Part shown: positions 23,790-34,217 of the stretch, piece after piece
Position numbering within the stretch: position 1 is the stretch's first letter
Layout of the letters: each line of letters begins with the position of its first letter
NCBI RefSeq assembly: GCF_042453785.1
Contig: NC_091675.1
Span: 54,970,501 to 55,034,500 of the forward strand
Origin: Malus domestica
Lineage: Eukaryota; Streptophyta; Magnoliopsida; Rosales; Rosaceae
Reading direction: 5' to 3'
DNA length: 64,000 nt
The notes under the pieces: model-generated
Told to the model about the DNA's origin: nothing
Database searches by the model: none
Seen by the model: the letters and a program-made list of their open reading frames with translations, nothing else
Position numbers and translations under genes: made by a program

Positions 23790-23790
23790 A
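20632..23790 (+). CDS. RTE LINE polyprotein: AP-like endonuclease and reverse transcriptase
   Basis: Intact frame of 1052 residues. The endonuclease starts at about residue 102 ([13 protein letters not shown]), with [18 protein letters not shown] and the HRLLVMD block near its end; it nicks target DNA. A basic linker leads to the reverse transcriptase: [27 protein letters not shown], the [11 protein letters not shown] block and the catalytic FADD at residues 795-798. The C-terminal region holds [12 protein letters not shown] and a basic [11 protein letters not shown] stretch. The roughly 100 residues before the endonuclease may not be translated. The final stop is in the native position or very close. 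With no internal stop the copy looks young, but the missing 3' tail should prevent retrotransposition in cis. Confidence 0.92.
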   Translation: MKMNPEQNRAKARASPVSGALCGLSTVISEQGSLYLHRHPDAVLNEQGGHRNFFSNDSTQSCLGAYAPINFTRDTQKKYFDPIRRGRVKKLGQKGRVQESKMRLGTWNIGTLTGKSMEVVEVMVRRRINIMCLQETKWVGSKAKDLENSGFKLWYSGTNRTRNGVGIIVDKTLVQDVVDVKRVGDRIMAIKIVIGQELINVISAYAPQVGLDTSSKEKFWEDLGDLVQGIAQTEKLFIGGDLNGHVGRETGNYGGFHGGHGFGERNEDGEAILDFAMTYDLFLANTFFKKREEHVITYKSGSSKTQIDFLLMRKGDRITCKDCKVIPGESVTNQHRLLVMDVHIKRVRQKNKTWKCPRTRWWNLKEEKQAIFKEKVITQCVWDREGEASQMWDSMASCIRKVAKEVLGESKGFAPHQKESWWWNEEVQTKVKAKKECCKALYKERTDENGERYRKAKQEAKKAVREAKLAAYDDMYKRLDTKEGELDIYKLSRAREKKTRDLNQVRCIKDDDGKVLATENAVKDRWRGYFHNLFNEGHEMSASLGELSNSEECRNYSFYRRIRKEEVVVALKKMKHKKAIGPDDIPIEVWKLLGETGITWLTDLFNRILKTKKMPNEWRTSTLVPIYKNKGDVQNCMNYRGIKLMSHTMKLWERVIEHRLRQETRVSDNQFGFMPGRSTMEAIYLLRRLMERYRDGKKDLHMVFIDLEKAYDRVPRDILWRILEKKGVRVAYIQAIKDMYEGAKTAVRTHEGQTESFPITVGLHQGSSLSPYLFALVMDELTGHIQDDIPWCMLFADDIVLIDETQEGVNAKLNLWREVLESKGLRLSRSKTEYMECKFSANGGQNELGVRIGDQEIPKSDRFRYLGSILQKNGELDGDLNHRIQAGWMKWKSASGVLCDRRMPLKLKGKFYRTAIRPAMLYGTECWAVKHQHVHKMGVAEMRMLRWMCGHTRKDKIRNEDFRGKVGVAEIEGKMRENRLRWFGHVQRRPIDAPIRRCDYGTEVQGRRGRGRPRKTLEETLRKDLEYLDLTKDMTQDRAQWRSKIHIADPTQ

Positions 23791-24050
23791 CTTGGATTTT
23801 CCAAGTCTCCAACCGAGAAGTTTTCCTCACTCGGAAAATTAAGGGAACACTACCCCAACCTACATGCTCCACTCAGAAAGCTTCAACATACAAGCTTCAA
23901 CAAAAGAAAATTCAAAGAGCTTAGCGAAGAAGGCTTTGGTGTATTTAACACAATACGTTGAAATGAAGGAAAGCTTATTTATTGATATCCCCGATAAGCT
24001 ACAAATATGTATATATACATGAGTCAAAATAAACACACAAGAGGGAGCCT

Positions 24051-24725
24051 TCACAAAGGTTGCTTAGGAGAAGTCTCAGCAGTCGGTAGAGCCCCAGAAA
24101 GAGAAGGCACCGGAGGGGGATCATTTGGAGCCTCAGTACTGGACAGAACCCTAGAAGGAGGAGGCATCAGAGGTTGATCATTTGGAGCTTCATTACGCGG
24201 TACAGCCCCAGAAGACGAAGGCAATAAATGCCTTTGGAACAAACCCACAAATCTCTGATGATCAAGTAAAACCTGACCATCAGTTTCCTTCATCTGGTCA
24301 AGCTTCCTCTTCATGTTTGTAGCATAGTCATGTGCGAGCCGGTGCAACTGTTTATTCTCATGCTTGAGCCCTCTAATCTCCTGTTTGAGACTCATCACTT
24401 CAGCCGCCAATGATTCAACTTGGCGGGTTCGAGCAAATAGGCGTTGGGCCATATTAGACACAGAACCTGCACACTGAACACTGAGAGCCAGCGAATCCTT
24501 AACAGCTAACTCATCAGACCGTTTGGAAAGTAGTCTGTTATCTTTGGGAGTGAGAAGGTTCCTGGCCACCACCGCAGCGGTCATATCATTCTTCATCACG
24601 GAATCCCCAACGGTAAGAGGACCAGTAGGGGAGACGAAGGATGGGCGCCATATGTTGTCTGGAGAAGGCGGGGCTGCCTCTTCAACAAGGTTCAAGTCAA
24701 AACGACGGTCGGAGGGGCCAGACAT
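24051..24725 (-). CDS. 224-residue antisense ORF of a non-autonomous retroelement, coiled-coil protein of unknown function
   Basis: Intact minus-strand frame from the ATG at 24725 (MSGPSDRRFDLNLVEEAAPP) to TAA at 24051-24053. The N-terminal 75 residues are polar. A leucine/heptad region follows (about residues 95-150, RTRQVESLAAEVMSLKQEIR onwards), predicted as a coiled coil. The C-terminus carries a proline-rich repeat around EAPNDQP and EAPNDPPP. I recall very similar ORFs as hypothetical proteins in many eudicots, which would mean the frame has been kept in a repeated family; this needs a search. A TATA-like TTTTTATAG about 105 bases upstream of the ATG (near 24838) and tandem repeats further upstream would fit a dedicated promoter. 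No enzymatic motif is seen. Confidence 0.7.
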   Translation of the reverse strand: MSGPSDRRFDLNLVEEAAPPSPDNIWRPSFVSPTGPLTVGDSVMKNDMTAAVVARNLLTPKDNRLLSKRSDELAVKDSLALSVQCAGSVSNMAQRLFARTRQVESLAAEVMSLKQEIRGLKHENKQLHRLAHDYATNMKRKLDQMKETDGQVLLDHQRFVGLFQRHLLPSSSGAVPRNEAPNDQPLMPPPSRVLSSTEAPNDPPPVPSLSGALPTAETSPKQPL

Positions 24726-24866
24726 TTTCAAAGGTGTTGAAGAGAGAAGAGGTCGGACAAATCAAGATCTTAGAAGTGCAAGAATGAAGCTTCTACTGGT
24801 GGAGATTCAAGTGTGCTTTGGAACTTAATGCCAGCCCCTATAAAAATCTGCACTCGACGAAGCTTC

Positions 24867-25095
24867 AGAAATCGAAGAGGCGCCTGCTCAGAAATCGAAG
24901 AGGCGTTTGCTTTCTCAAAAGCTAGGCTGCTTAGAGATCACGAGGGTTGATCTCAGAAATCGAAGAGGCGTTTGCTTTCTCAAAAGTTGGGCTGCTCAAA
25001 GACCACGAAGGCCGATCTCAAAAATCGAAGATGCGCTCGCTTTCTCAAAAGCTGGGCTCCCCAGAGACCACGAGGGCCGATCTCAGAAATCGAAG
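24867..25095. repeat. 65-bp tandem repeat upstream of the 224-residue ORF
   Basis: About three and a half copies of a unit containing GAAATCGAAGAGGCG, CTTTCTCAAAAGCTGGGCTG and GACCACGAGGGCCGA, with a few substitutions between copies. A single further copy lies at about 25960-26040. The array begins close upstream of the TATA-like box of the minus-strand ORF. Confidence 0.85.
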
Positions 25096-25114
25096 AGGCA
25101 CCTACTTTTCCAGC

Positions 25115-26965
25115 CTTTTCCAGCCTTGTCAGCACCTGTCACACGCACACTCAGTTTTGCGGAAATTATGGGCATTCTGTCAAAGACTTCTGGGGAAGTA
25201 GAAAACACATGAATCTTACTGTTCAATCACCCACTTCCCACACGCAACAATAGCTCATGGGTACCACAGATAACTTTGCCAAAGTTATCTGCCAAAGTTA
25301 TCTGCCAAAGTTGAGCACGTGAAGCTTGCAGCTCCCACTACATCGCTCTGACCAAGAAGGGTAAAAGAATAGCAAAGAAACAGCACTAACAAAGTTTAGA
25401 CCCATAAATTTTGAAGGTCTAGCTACCATATTATTACCCACAAGGGTAAAGGAACAGTACCACTGCTGGATAATTGGAAAGTCCCTGTGTGTTAACCTCT
25501 GTGCTTCGTGGCAAGGTAGACTAGCAAACATGCCCAACCTTTACTCACATTCGAGAAAACACTCCCAATAAGATTGCTTGCTCCAAAATCGAAGAGGCAC
25601 CGTCCTCCGAATCTCGAGAGCCAGACTCCCAACATGACTACTTTCTTAAAAATCGAAGAGAGGGTAAAGGAACAGTACCATTGCTGGATAATTGGAAAGT
25701 CCCTGTGTGTCAACCTCTGTGCTTCGTGGCAAGGTAGACTAGCAAACTTGCCCAACCTTTACTCACATTCGAGAAAACACTCCCAACAAGATTGCTTGCT
25801 CCAAAATCGAAGAGGCACCGTCCTCCGAATCTCGAGAGCCAGACTCCCAACATGATTACTTTCTCAAAAAACGAAGAGACACTGCTCCCCGAATCTCGAG
25901 AGCCAGACCCCCAGCATGATTGCTTTCTCAAAAATCGATGAGGCATCGTTCTCCGAATCAATCGAAGAGGCGCTCGCTTTCTCAAAAGCTGGGCTGCTCA
26001 GAGACCACGAGGGCCGATCTCAGAAATCGAAGAGGCACCTACTTTTCTAGCCTTGTCAGCACCTGTCACACGCACACTCTGCTTTGCAGAAATTATGGGC
26101 ATTCTGTCGAAGACTTCTGGTGAAGTAGAAAGCACATGAATCTTACTGTTCAATCACCCACTTCCCACACGCAACAATAGCTCATGGGTACCACAAATAA
26201 CTTTGTCAAAGTTCTCTGCCAAAGTTGAGCACGTGAAGCTTGCAGCTCCCACTACATCGCTCTGACCAAGAAAGGTAAAAGAATAGCAAAGAAACAGCAC
26301 TAACAAAAGTTTAGACACATAAATTTTGAAGGTCTAGCTACCATATTATTACCCACAACTGTAAAGGAACAGTACCACTGCTGGATAATTGGAAAGTCCC
26401 TGTGTGTCAACCTCTGTGCTTCGTGGCAAGGTAGACTAGCAAACATGCCCAACCTTTACTCACATTCGAGAAAACACTCCCAATAAGATTGCTTGCTCCA
26501 AAATCGAAGAGGCACCGTCCTTCGAATCTCGAGAGCCAGACTCCCAACATGACTACTTTCTCAAAATCGAAGAGAGGGTAAAGGAACAGTACCATTGCTG
26601 GATAATTGGAAAGTCCCTGTGTGTCAACCTTTGTGCTTCGTGGCAAGGTAGACTAGCAAACATGCCCAACCTTTACTCACATTCGAGACAACACTCCCAA
26701 CAAGATTGCTTGCTCCAAAATCGAAGAGGCACCGCCCTCCGAATCTCGAGAGCCAGACTCCCAACATGATTACTTCCTCAAAAATCGAAGAGACATTGCT
26801 CTCCGAATCTCGAGAGTCATACCCCCAGCATGATTGCTTTCTCAAAAATCGAAGAGGCATCGTTCTCCGAATCTCGAGAGCCAGATACCACAGACCACTT
26901 TTTCAAAGTGCTCTGACAGAGTTAAAACATGTGAAACTGGCAGCTCCCACTACCGTGCTATGACC
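25115..26965. repeat. Tandem duplication of a 0.92-kb unit with internal 220-230-bp subrepeats
   Basis: Two head-to-tail copies start at about 25115 (CCAGCCTTGTCAGCACCTGT) and about 26045. Each contains two subrepeats beginning GTAAAGGAACAGTACCAYTG (at about 25446, 25674, 26361 and 26578) and several TCCGAATCTCGAGAGCCAGA blocks. The ORFs on both strands here are repeat artefacts. Confidence 0.85.
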
Positions 26966-28276
26966 AAGCAGGGTAAAGGAATAGCATTACTACTTGTTGT
27001 TAGGGAGACTCCTATATATGTCGACCTCCATCCCCAACGGACAGGCAGACCTGCAAAAATGCTCAACCCTTCATCATATCTGAGAGGGCACTCCCAACGA
27101 AGCCTTTCGAAATATTCAGCTTTCTTTCCCCCCGATAATACCTCTGCAAACAAGCTATACTAGAGCAAGAATATCTCATATCATCAGGGTTAAAAGCAAG
27201 AGTATCCCATATCATGCTTTTTCCCTGTCTTTTCTTTTGGCCTTGTTTTTACCTGCAAGACAAGGAGAAAGAGAGCAATCAGTCAGCACTTGGAATCAAG
27301 CTTCCAGCCAGGAACTGACTGCCTGGAACCCCTTACCTGATCACTTACCTGGCATTGCTCTCGAGTACTCATCTTCAACATCTTATGTTTCCAGGGAAGA
27401 TTCCGCATCTGCTTGAGGAACAGATAGGGCAAGTGCGAAGGATACAAGGAAGCATGTGGAGACAAGCGTAACAGCACACGTGCCGATACATTCATTACTC
27501 TGTCAAAAGCAAAAGTATCCCATATCAGCAGGGTGGAACGTACTCTAGATTTGATGGACTTGTTTTGACCCTCAAATTCTTCAGTCGGCCTTATACTCTG
27601 GAGGAAACCAGAAAACCCTCCAGCTCAGTTCAAGAATAAGCCTGTGGAAAGTTACTTCTTCAAAAGCAAAAGTATCTCATATCATCTCTTCTCATTTTTC
27701 TTCTCTTTATCCTTCATGCTGCTGCAAGATGGGGAGAAGGTGAACAATCAGTCGGAGCTCTGATTGCTTACCTTGTCTGTCACCTCTTTCAGCAGACCCC
27801 CTAGCTCGGCGACTTGGGGGACTCCTACTACATGGTTTGTATCGCGCTTGACCAAGCCTGAAACTACAAGTAAGCTTCAAGTGAAATTGATACATTACCT
27901 TGTGCATCTCCACCAGTTAAAGATACCACCCCTGGATGGAGGAAGAGTACTTCCAGAGAAGATGCCACATCTACCTATGAGACAGATAAGGCAAGTCAAG
28001 ACGACACCACACTCCGATACTTAGAAGTTTCGTGATTACGAGATCATTCTCCCACAATATTTCCTAATGTCATTTGTACTAAATCATTCACTTATACTCA
28101 CTAAATGAGAGCTTGAACCTATGTACTTGTGTAAACCCTTCACAATTAATGAGAACTCTTTTATTCCGTGGACGTAGCCAATCTGGGTGAACCACGTACA
28201 TCTTGTGTTTGCTTTCCTATCTCTATCCATTTATATACTTATCCACACTAATGACCGGAGCAATCTAGCGAAGATC

Positions 28277-28887
28277 ACAAAAAGCGATCGTTTTCGCTAC
28301 CTAGGATCTATCTTGCAAGAGAACGGAGAATTAGATGGAGATCTCAACCATAGAATACGAGCTGGATGGAAAGAGTGCATCCGGCGTGTTGTGTGACCGT
28401 CGTAGGCCACTGAAGCTCAAGGGAAAATTTTATAGGACGACAATAAGGCTAGCGATGTTGTATGGCACAGAATGTTGGGTGGTGAAGCATCAACACGTAC
28501 ACAAAATGGGTGTAGCGGAGATGAGGATGCTTCGTGGGATGTGTGGGCACACGAGAAAGGATAAGATTGGGAATGAGGATATCCGAGGTAAAGTAGGAGT
28601 AGCCGAAATTGTAGGAAATATGAGAGAAAATCGGCTCCGGTGATTTTGAACATGTGCAAAGAAGGCCGACTGACGCTCCGGTTCGAAGATGTGACTACGG
28701 GACAGAGGTTCAGGGCCGAAGGGGTAGAGGAAGACCTAGGACAACTTTGGAAGAGACTCTAAGAAAAAACTTAGAGTACTTGGATCTAACGGAGGACATG
28801 ACACAAAACCGAGCGCAATGGCGTTCTAGGATTCATATAGCCGACCCCACTTAGTGGGAAAAGGCTTTGTTGTTGTTGTTGTTGTTG
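28277..28887 (+). mobile_element. Second RTE 3' end with TTG tail
   Basis: Homologous to 23207-23789 of the upstream LINE but diverged, with small indels that break the frame (for example a deletion near 28368). It goes on past the point where the first copy stops, through GGGAAAAGGCTTTG into an array of about seven TTG units, the expected RTE 3' end. The right 14-bp target duplication follows at once. Confidence 0.88.
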
Positions 28888-29490
28888 TTGTTTGCTTAAT
28901 TGCCTATGTTTATCTTGTCTCAGGTCATCATTTCAGCTTCAGTTTCAGGCACAAGGCTAAGGTAGCTAGAATTGCAATCTCAACCTTCACTTGTTTCTCT
29001 GCGAAGGTTGCCAATAATGATGTAAAATCTTCAAATTTACCTTTCCTTCTGTTCAATTATTATTTACAATTCAGTTATGGAGATGATGATTTTGATAATG
29101 CAGAAAGCAGAGTCTAGACTAGTGAAAGAGAAAAACGTATCGGTGATTCTTTTGGCTTGAGGGAAGGGCAGGATGAGGGTAAGTCTTGTTGGATACCATG
29201 TTTTTACCTCCCTATATTCCCCATTTGATCATCAAATTCTCATCTTCATGTACATTTGCCTGTGTATGAATGGAATATGAATTGAAATGCTATATCATCT
29301 TTAACTACGGCTTTTTTTGTTAATTCCAAGTCTACCAGATGACAATGCTTTTTTATATGTTTGTGCAACTAGGCCAGCATGCCAAAGCAATATCTTCCGT
29401 TGTTAGGTCAGCCAAGTACATTGTGTACTATGTGTTTGATGAGTTCCTTATGGATTATGGTTTAGGCGGTGCTACTTATCTCGACATATC
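28888..29490 (+). pseudogene. ISPD pseudogene, second segment: end of intron 1, exons 2-4, then an intron 7 piece
   Basis: It aligns by eye with ISPD exon 2 (TTTCAGGCACAAGGCTAAGG near 28944), exon 3 (29103-29178, where GGCTGGAGGG has become GGCTTGAGGG and gives an in-frame stop) and exon 4 (about 29370-29425). It then jumps to sequence like ISPD intron 7 (TCCTTATGGATTATGGTTTA, compare 14828-14850), so the middle of the gene has been deleted. Exon 2 is also altered. Confidence 0.85.
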
Positions 29491-29496
29491 ACTGAT

Positions 29497-29614
29497 TGAA
29501 TTTTTTTTGGTCAAACGATAGATTTTATTAGATTAGCCACCAACGGGGTTTAAACCCATGCCTTCGTGCAAGGGCTCAACACCTTTCCACCATTGTGGTA
29601 AAGGGCCACTTGCA
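29497..29614 (-). mobile_element. tRNA-derived SINE
   Basis: On the minus strand it starts near GCAAGTGGCCCTTTACCACA. It has a box A-like TACCACAATGG (around 29590-29600), a box B-like GGGTTTAAACCCC (29545-29557) at tRNA-like spacing, and an A-rich 3' tail (CCAAAAAAAATTC). Its target duplication is not clear. It lies between two rearranged pieces of the ISPD pseudogene. Confidence 0.6.
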
Positions 29615-30089
29615 CTGTTTGAAAATATTGAATACATGTTAATAGTCGGACGTCATGAAATTTTGACCTCAATATACCACTACTGATCTTTAACTTTTTT
29701 CTTATACTACTTGTTAGACCCTCTCTACTTGTTTCTCAATTGTACAGTAAAAGTAACCTTGTATTTCAGAAATGACTACAATAATAGCCTTTCTCCTCTT
29801 ACAAGAATCCTATTTATAGTAACTAAGAAAATACTCAGCTACTAAGTAAACAGAATACTCATCTTCTTGGTACAGATGCAGAGGCAGTGATTAGGGTGGT
29901 TAAGAATCTGAGGGTGTGCTGGGATCACCATGCAGCCCTCAATATGAGGGATAATAACAGGTTCCACTGTTGCAGTGATGGGGTATGTTCTTGCAGAGAC
30001 TATTGGTAATGGGTTTCGTTAATTTGTCATTTTCATGCTAATGAGGACACTGACAAACCAAATTGCTAATGCTCTGGGCAACTATGCCA

Positions 30090-30745
30090 ACATGGCAACA
30101 TGCCAAAGCAATATCTTTGGCTTTTCGGCCAGCCTATTGCATTGTACAGGTAGATTACTGCACTCTCATTCTCAGCAACCTAATTGGGGAATTTTTCTGA
30201 TTTAGGAGAGAAGCTTTGATACCAAGTAAGTTGTCCAATTAGTTGTGAACACCATGTATTAGATTGTCTTTAGAGTGTACAATGCTTTTTAGTCATATCC
30301 CTTGAGAATTGAGATGGATGGATACTGTTTTGAATTGGATGAATAATGTTAAAACAAGGATTATAAAGTGAATGAAACTTTATGCTTTAGACATGTTTTG
30401 CTCTCTTGCCTTGCCCTGCCCTCCTTGTAAATGCATTGGCTCTTGGCTTGGACATGTTTTGTATACTGGGTGTAGTGATGCAGGAGAAGTTTAAACTAAA
30501 TGGTTGGTCATGTAATGTTGTGACACCCATACCTAAGATCCAGAAGGAAGTTAAATTCACAGTACCAGGGAAGGAGGGAAGGAAAGACGAAATTATTTCT
30601 TTTTCTATCGTGAGTCGAGAATAATAAGAAAGTCACCATAATTATACACAACAGGAGTGTCTATCATTTGTGAAGGTCTCTCTGTTGTTGCCCAAGGTTC
30701 AATCTATCTGATTTAAAATTATTATTAAGTCTCAGCAGAAGTGCT
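30090..30745 (+). pseudogene. ISPD pseudogene, third segment: a second exon 4, introns 4-5 and exon 6, exon 5 missing
   Basis: A second exon 4-like block (GCCAAAGCAATATCTTTGGC, 30101-30155) is followed by intron 4 sequence, then directly by intron 5 (CTCCTTGTAAATGCATTGGC), so exon 5 is deleted. Exon 6 is at about 30530-30595 (TAAGATCCAGAAGGAAGTTA) and intron 6 to about 30745 (CAATCTATCTGATTTAAAAT). Two exon 4 copies in one pseudogene mean that two truncated copies were joined or the locus was duplicated and deleted. Confidence 0.8.
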
Positions 30746-31026
30746 TTTCCGGATGTTGCTGGAAGCAGTGTGCTGATGCTATTTCAGAAATGTTGCACTG
30801 CCCTCTTATATATGATTTCTCTCTTTCTTCATTACCTATATCCATCATTGCTTAGTTGTGGTCCCGTGAACTAACTTTCTAACATCGCTCCTGAGGGCAA
30901 TCATACCATATGATTCTAGAATCCAAATGCATTTGAAAGTTGTGTTGAATAAGGAAAATATACTTGTCAGTTGGGTGCATATATTTGTTAGCACGCAACC
31001 AAGAAAGAAAAATGGCTTCAATATCA

Positions 31027-31093
<67 letters not shown>

Positions 31094-31428
31094 TCATGAG
31101 TCATGATCACACAAATTACATTTCTCCGCCTTGCACCAAATTTGAATAATATTTGATGCGAATGGAATAAAATATAAGAAATAATAATAATAGACAGATA
31201 GATTTCCAGGTAATTAATTCCACGTTTTATAGATTTCCAGGTAATTAATTCCACGTTTTTTGCAAAGCTAGAGAGTAGGGCAGCAGAGCTAGCTCAACTC
31301 CTTTGACATTGGTTTAGTTTGAATTCAAAGTCTAACCAGCCAAGTGACACGTAAGAAAGCAGCCCACCCACTTCCTTACTCTTACTTACTCCCTTTTACA
31401 AAAGAAAAGTAAAAAATTACTTGGAGGT
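30746..31428. other. Intergenic spacer with TA microsatellite and a short duplication
   Basis: Contains a TG/TA dinucleotide array (31028-31091) and a 31-bp tandem duplication of a unit with ATTTCCAGGTAATTAATTCC at about 31200-31260. No gene is seen. Confidence 0.7.
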
Positions 31429-31622
31429 GGATAATCCGGAAAGGGATAGTCTCCGGATCCATTTTGTGATCACATTTTAACCCTTTATCGTATATTTTAC
31501 AATTAATTTTTGTCAGATATTATTTATGTTTAATTTTAAATAAAAAAATCAAATAATTTTTAACTCACGATAATAAATGATTAAAATGTGAGAATCCGAT
31601 TGAATCCAATTCCGTATAATCC
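31429..31622. mobile_element. MITE-like inverted-repeat element in the heptahelical gene promoter
   Basis: The ends are imperfect inverted copies: GGATAATCCGGAAAGGGATA on the left and, read inward from the right, GGATTATACGGAATTGGATT; the similarity extends about 60 bp inward (TCACATTTTAA and TTTATCGT blocks). The element ends about 98 bp before the start codon. No target duplication was recognised. Confidence 0.55.
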
Positions 31623-31719
31623 ATATATAAATCGGACAAGAAAGAGAGAGAGAGGCCAGACACGAAATACGAAATTGGAACAAGAAGAAAAAAGAGAGAG
31701 ACAGAGAGTGTGTGTTTTC

Positions 31720-34217
31720 ATGTGCAATCACGGGAAGCGAATGGAGTGGTGGGGCAGTAGTAGCACCAGTAATAGCAGGAAGAAGAAGACGACCGAGACG
31801 ACGAGGTTGAGAAAGTTGGAAGAGCTTCCGCCCTACATGAAAGACAACGAGTACATATTGGACCATTACAGATGCGAGTGGCCCTTGAAGGATCTCTTGT
31901 TCAGCGTCTTTGCCTTCCACAACGAAACCCTCAACATCTGGACGTACGTACGCATCTCTCTCCCTCCTCCTTTCATTTTCCCTCATTTATATATCGTCAT
32001 CATCCTCTATTCAATTAACTCAATTACTTACTTAGTTCTGCCCAACTACCTGCAAATTAGTCATCATATTGAATTCATTAAGAAATTGGCCTACTTATAA
32101 TTACTTGTGCTGCAGCCACTTGGTGGGGTTCTTCATATTCCTGGGACTGACGCTCATCACCTTGACGGACAACGACTCACTCACTGTTGCTGCTGCTTTC
32201 TGTTTGGTGGGTAAATATGGCAGGGCTGTTGCGGTTCCTGGACCCTTGATCAATGTCTCCTCCTCTCACAATGTAAACGCATTTCTTCCTTGTTCGCCGG
32301 TCAGTCTCTTTTTTCTTTTTAAATATTATTTAACATTTGTTTTCGGGAGTTGGGAATAACTTTTGTCCTTCACGCGACAATGGAATCAAAATAATCAATA
32401 CGACGCGTGGTGTGGGTCTCACAAAGTCTGTACCCTTTGCTAGTGCGTACAAAAGTTTTTTTTTTTCTATACGCTTCCATTTGTTTTGTGCTTTCTTATT
32501 CAATAAACTAGTCTTCGTGCACACGCACATTTGTGTGCAGAAGGCATTTTTTGAATCACGACATATGCGTGATTTATCTGTTTTAAATGTATTTATTGAA
32601 TTATGCTAGAAGAAATCCCTCATAATCCTTTCTATATAATTTACATTTAATAAATAATTGATTGAATTACATTATTGCTAGTCTATTGTGGGGTTAAGCC
32701 CACATTCTCTTTAGTATAGATAATATCGTTTGTTAAAAAAAAAAATAATCATTTGATAACTTATTTAATCACATTATTATTTGCGTGCGAATCACTTTTT
32801 TTTTATAACCGGCATTATACTTATGTTAAGATGTTTTGAACACAATATTCATGATTTTCTTTATTTTTTTATTATATTTTTCTTTCCCTTTCGGGCAACA
32901 TCAACTTTCAATCATTCTTCCATTTTTTTATTCTTTTCTCTTCCTACTTAAACTTATATTATATTTTATGCTAATCAAATTACCAAATCACCCTTGCATT
33001 ATTTGATATATTATATTGAATTGCATTTGGATTTTTTTGGTTGAGGGGTAATTTGGTCATATCAGTTTTGTCGAAGCCGTGACCCCAAATTGGGCCTCTG
33101 GCTTTATATATAGGTAAACATAAATAAATAGGAATCATTATTTGGATTTAGTAGACTTCTAAATCTCAAATTTCTTACTTAGATTTATGGAGAGAAGTAC
33201 CACATGCTAGAGTGCATACAAATGCAATTAGTATTAGCAGATCAAAATGGTAAATACCGAAATAACCTAAAATGAACTAGTTTACAATTATCGTATTGTT
33301 CTTTTTTAAATTCATTATTATTGCTTTTCTCATTAATCATATTTTGTAAAAGAAGACAAAAATAAATGTACCCTTGGTTAACTAGAATATTAGACAAAAA
33401 AAAAAGAAGTCAAATTGACCAAGGTTAAATTCATTATTAGTGCTTCCTGAAATTGCATAAGTTATTTAAAAGCGCTTTTAAACATGTGCTTATATGTGTG
33501 GTCTTTTTGTTGTTTGGGAGGCAGGACTCAGAGAGACATGCATCATCAATCATTCATGCGAATGTGAATGCGAGTGCGAAGCAAGAAGTTGATTACGATG
33601 GTATTCTACTTCCAATGTGGCCGTGGCTTGTGTTCCTAAGTGGGGCTATGGGATGCTTGGTTTGCAGCTCCCTTTCCCACCTCTTGGCTTGTCACTCTAA
33701 ATGCTTCAATTTTTTCTTCTGGCGCCTAGACTATGCCGGCATCTCTCTTATGATCGTCTCTTCTTTCTTTGCTCCCATTTACTATGCCTTCTCCTGCAAC
33801 CCTTACTCTCGCTTTTTCTACCTTTCTTCCATATCTCTGCTCGGGATCCTTGTCATCGTTACCCTTCTTTCCCCTAGTCTCTCTGCACCCCGTTTCCGCT
33901 CTTTTAGGGCTACCCTTTTCCTCTCGATGGGCTTCTCCGGAGTCATTCCTGCGCTTCATGCCCTAGTTATCAATTGGGGCCATCAACATATAATCGTTGC
34001 TCTGGCATATGAACTTGCTATGGCCATTTTATATGCTTCAGGAGCAGCATTCTATGTGACTAGGATACCAGAACGGTGGAAGCCGGGCAAGTTTGATGTT
34101 GTAGGGCACAGCCATCAGGTCTTCCACGTCTTTGTTGTGCTAGGCGCACTTGCACATGGCGCTGCTACTCTGGTTGTCATGGATTTTCGCCGAGGATCAC
34201 CAACGTGTTCATATTAG
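31720..34217 (+). CDS. Heptahelical transmembrane protein, ADIPOR/HlyIII family (HHP4-like)
   Basis: Three exons, 31720-31943, 32116-32272 and 33525-34217, join with GT-AG borders to 357 residues. Exon 1 has a cytosolic N-terminus with the family block [17 protein letters not shown] and ends in HNETLNIWT; exon 2 completes it with the next histidine and the first membrane segment. Exon 3 holds six hydrophobic segments and the C-terminal GHSHQVFH motif, whose histidines bind zinc in this family. These proteins are linked in Arabidopsis to sterol, hormone and sugar responses. The exon 2 end (32272) is chosen because it is the GT donor that keeps phase 0 with exon 3. The paralogue cannot be fixed by eye. 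Confidence 0.92.

Larger units (their letters stand above)
23790..28276. mobile_element. Non-autonomous, repeat-rich retroelement between two RTE ends
   Basis: It contains a minus-strand ORF (24051-24725), a 65-bp tandem repeat, a 925-bp duplication and, at its right end (about 28028-28276), sequence that looks like the R-U5 part of an LTR read on the plus strand (many AATGAGAACTC-type blocks, then CCGTGGACGTAGCC). No gag, protease, RT or integrase is visible. No matching left LTR was found, so it is either truncated at 23790 or not a simple LTR element. The stretch 26965-28276 has no recognisable gene. Confidence 0.55.

Noticed and set aside
25298..27163. Several 70-109-codon ORFs on both strands
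   Set aside because: They repeat the same peptides because they lie in the tandem duplication; no start context or domain.
28187..29117. ORFs read as separate RTE-like proteins
   Set aside because: They are frame-broken pieces of the second RTE 3' end, not genes.
30879..31254. Poly(YI) ORFs
   Set aside because: Translation of the TA microsatellite.
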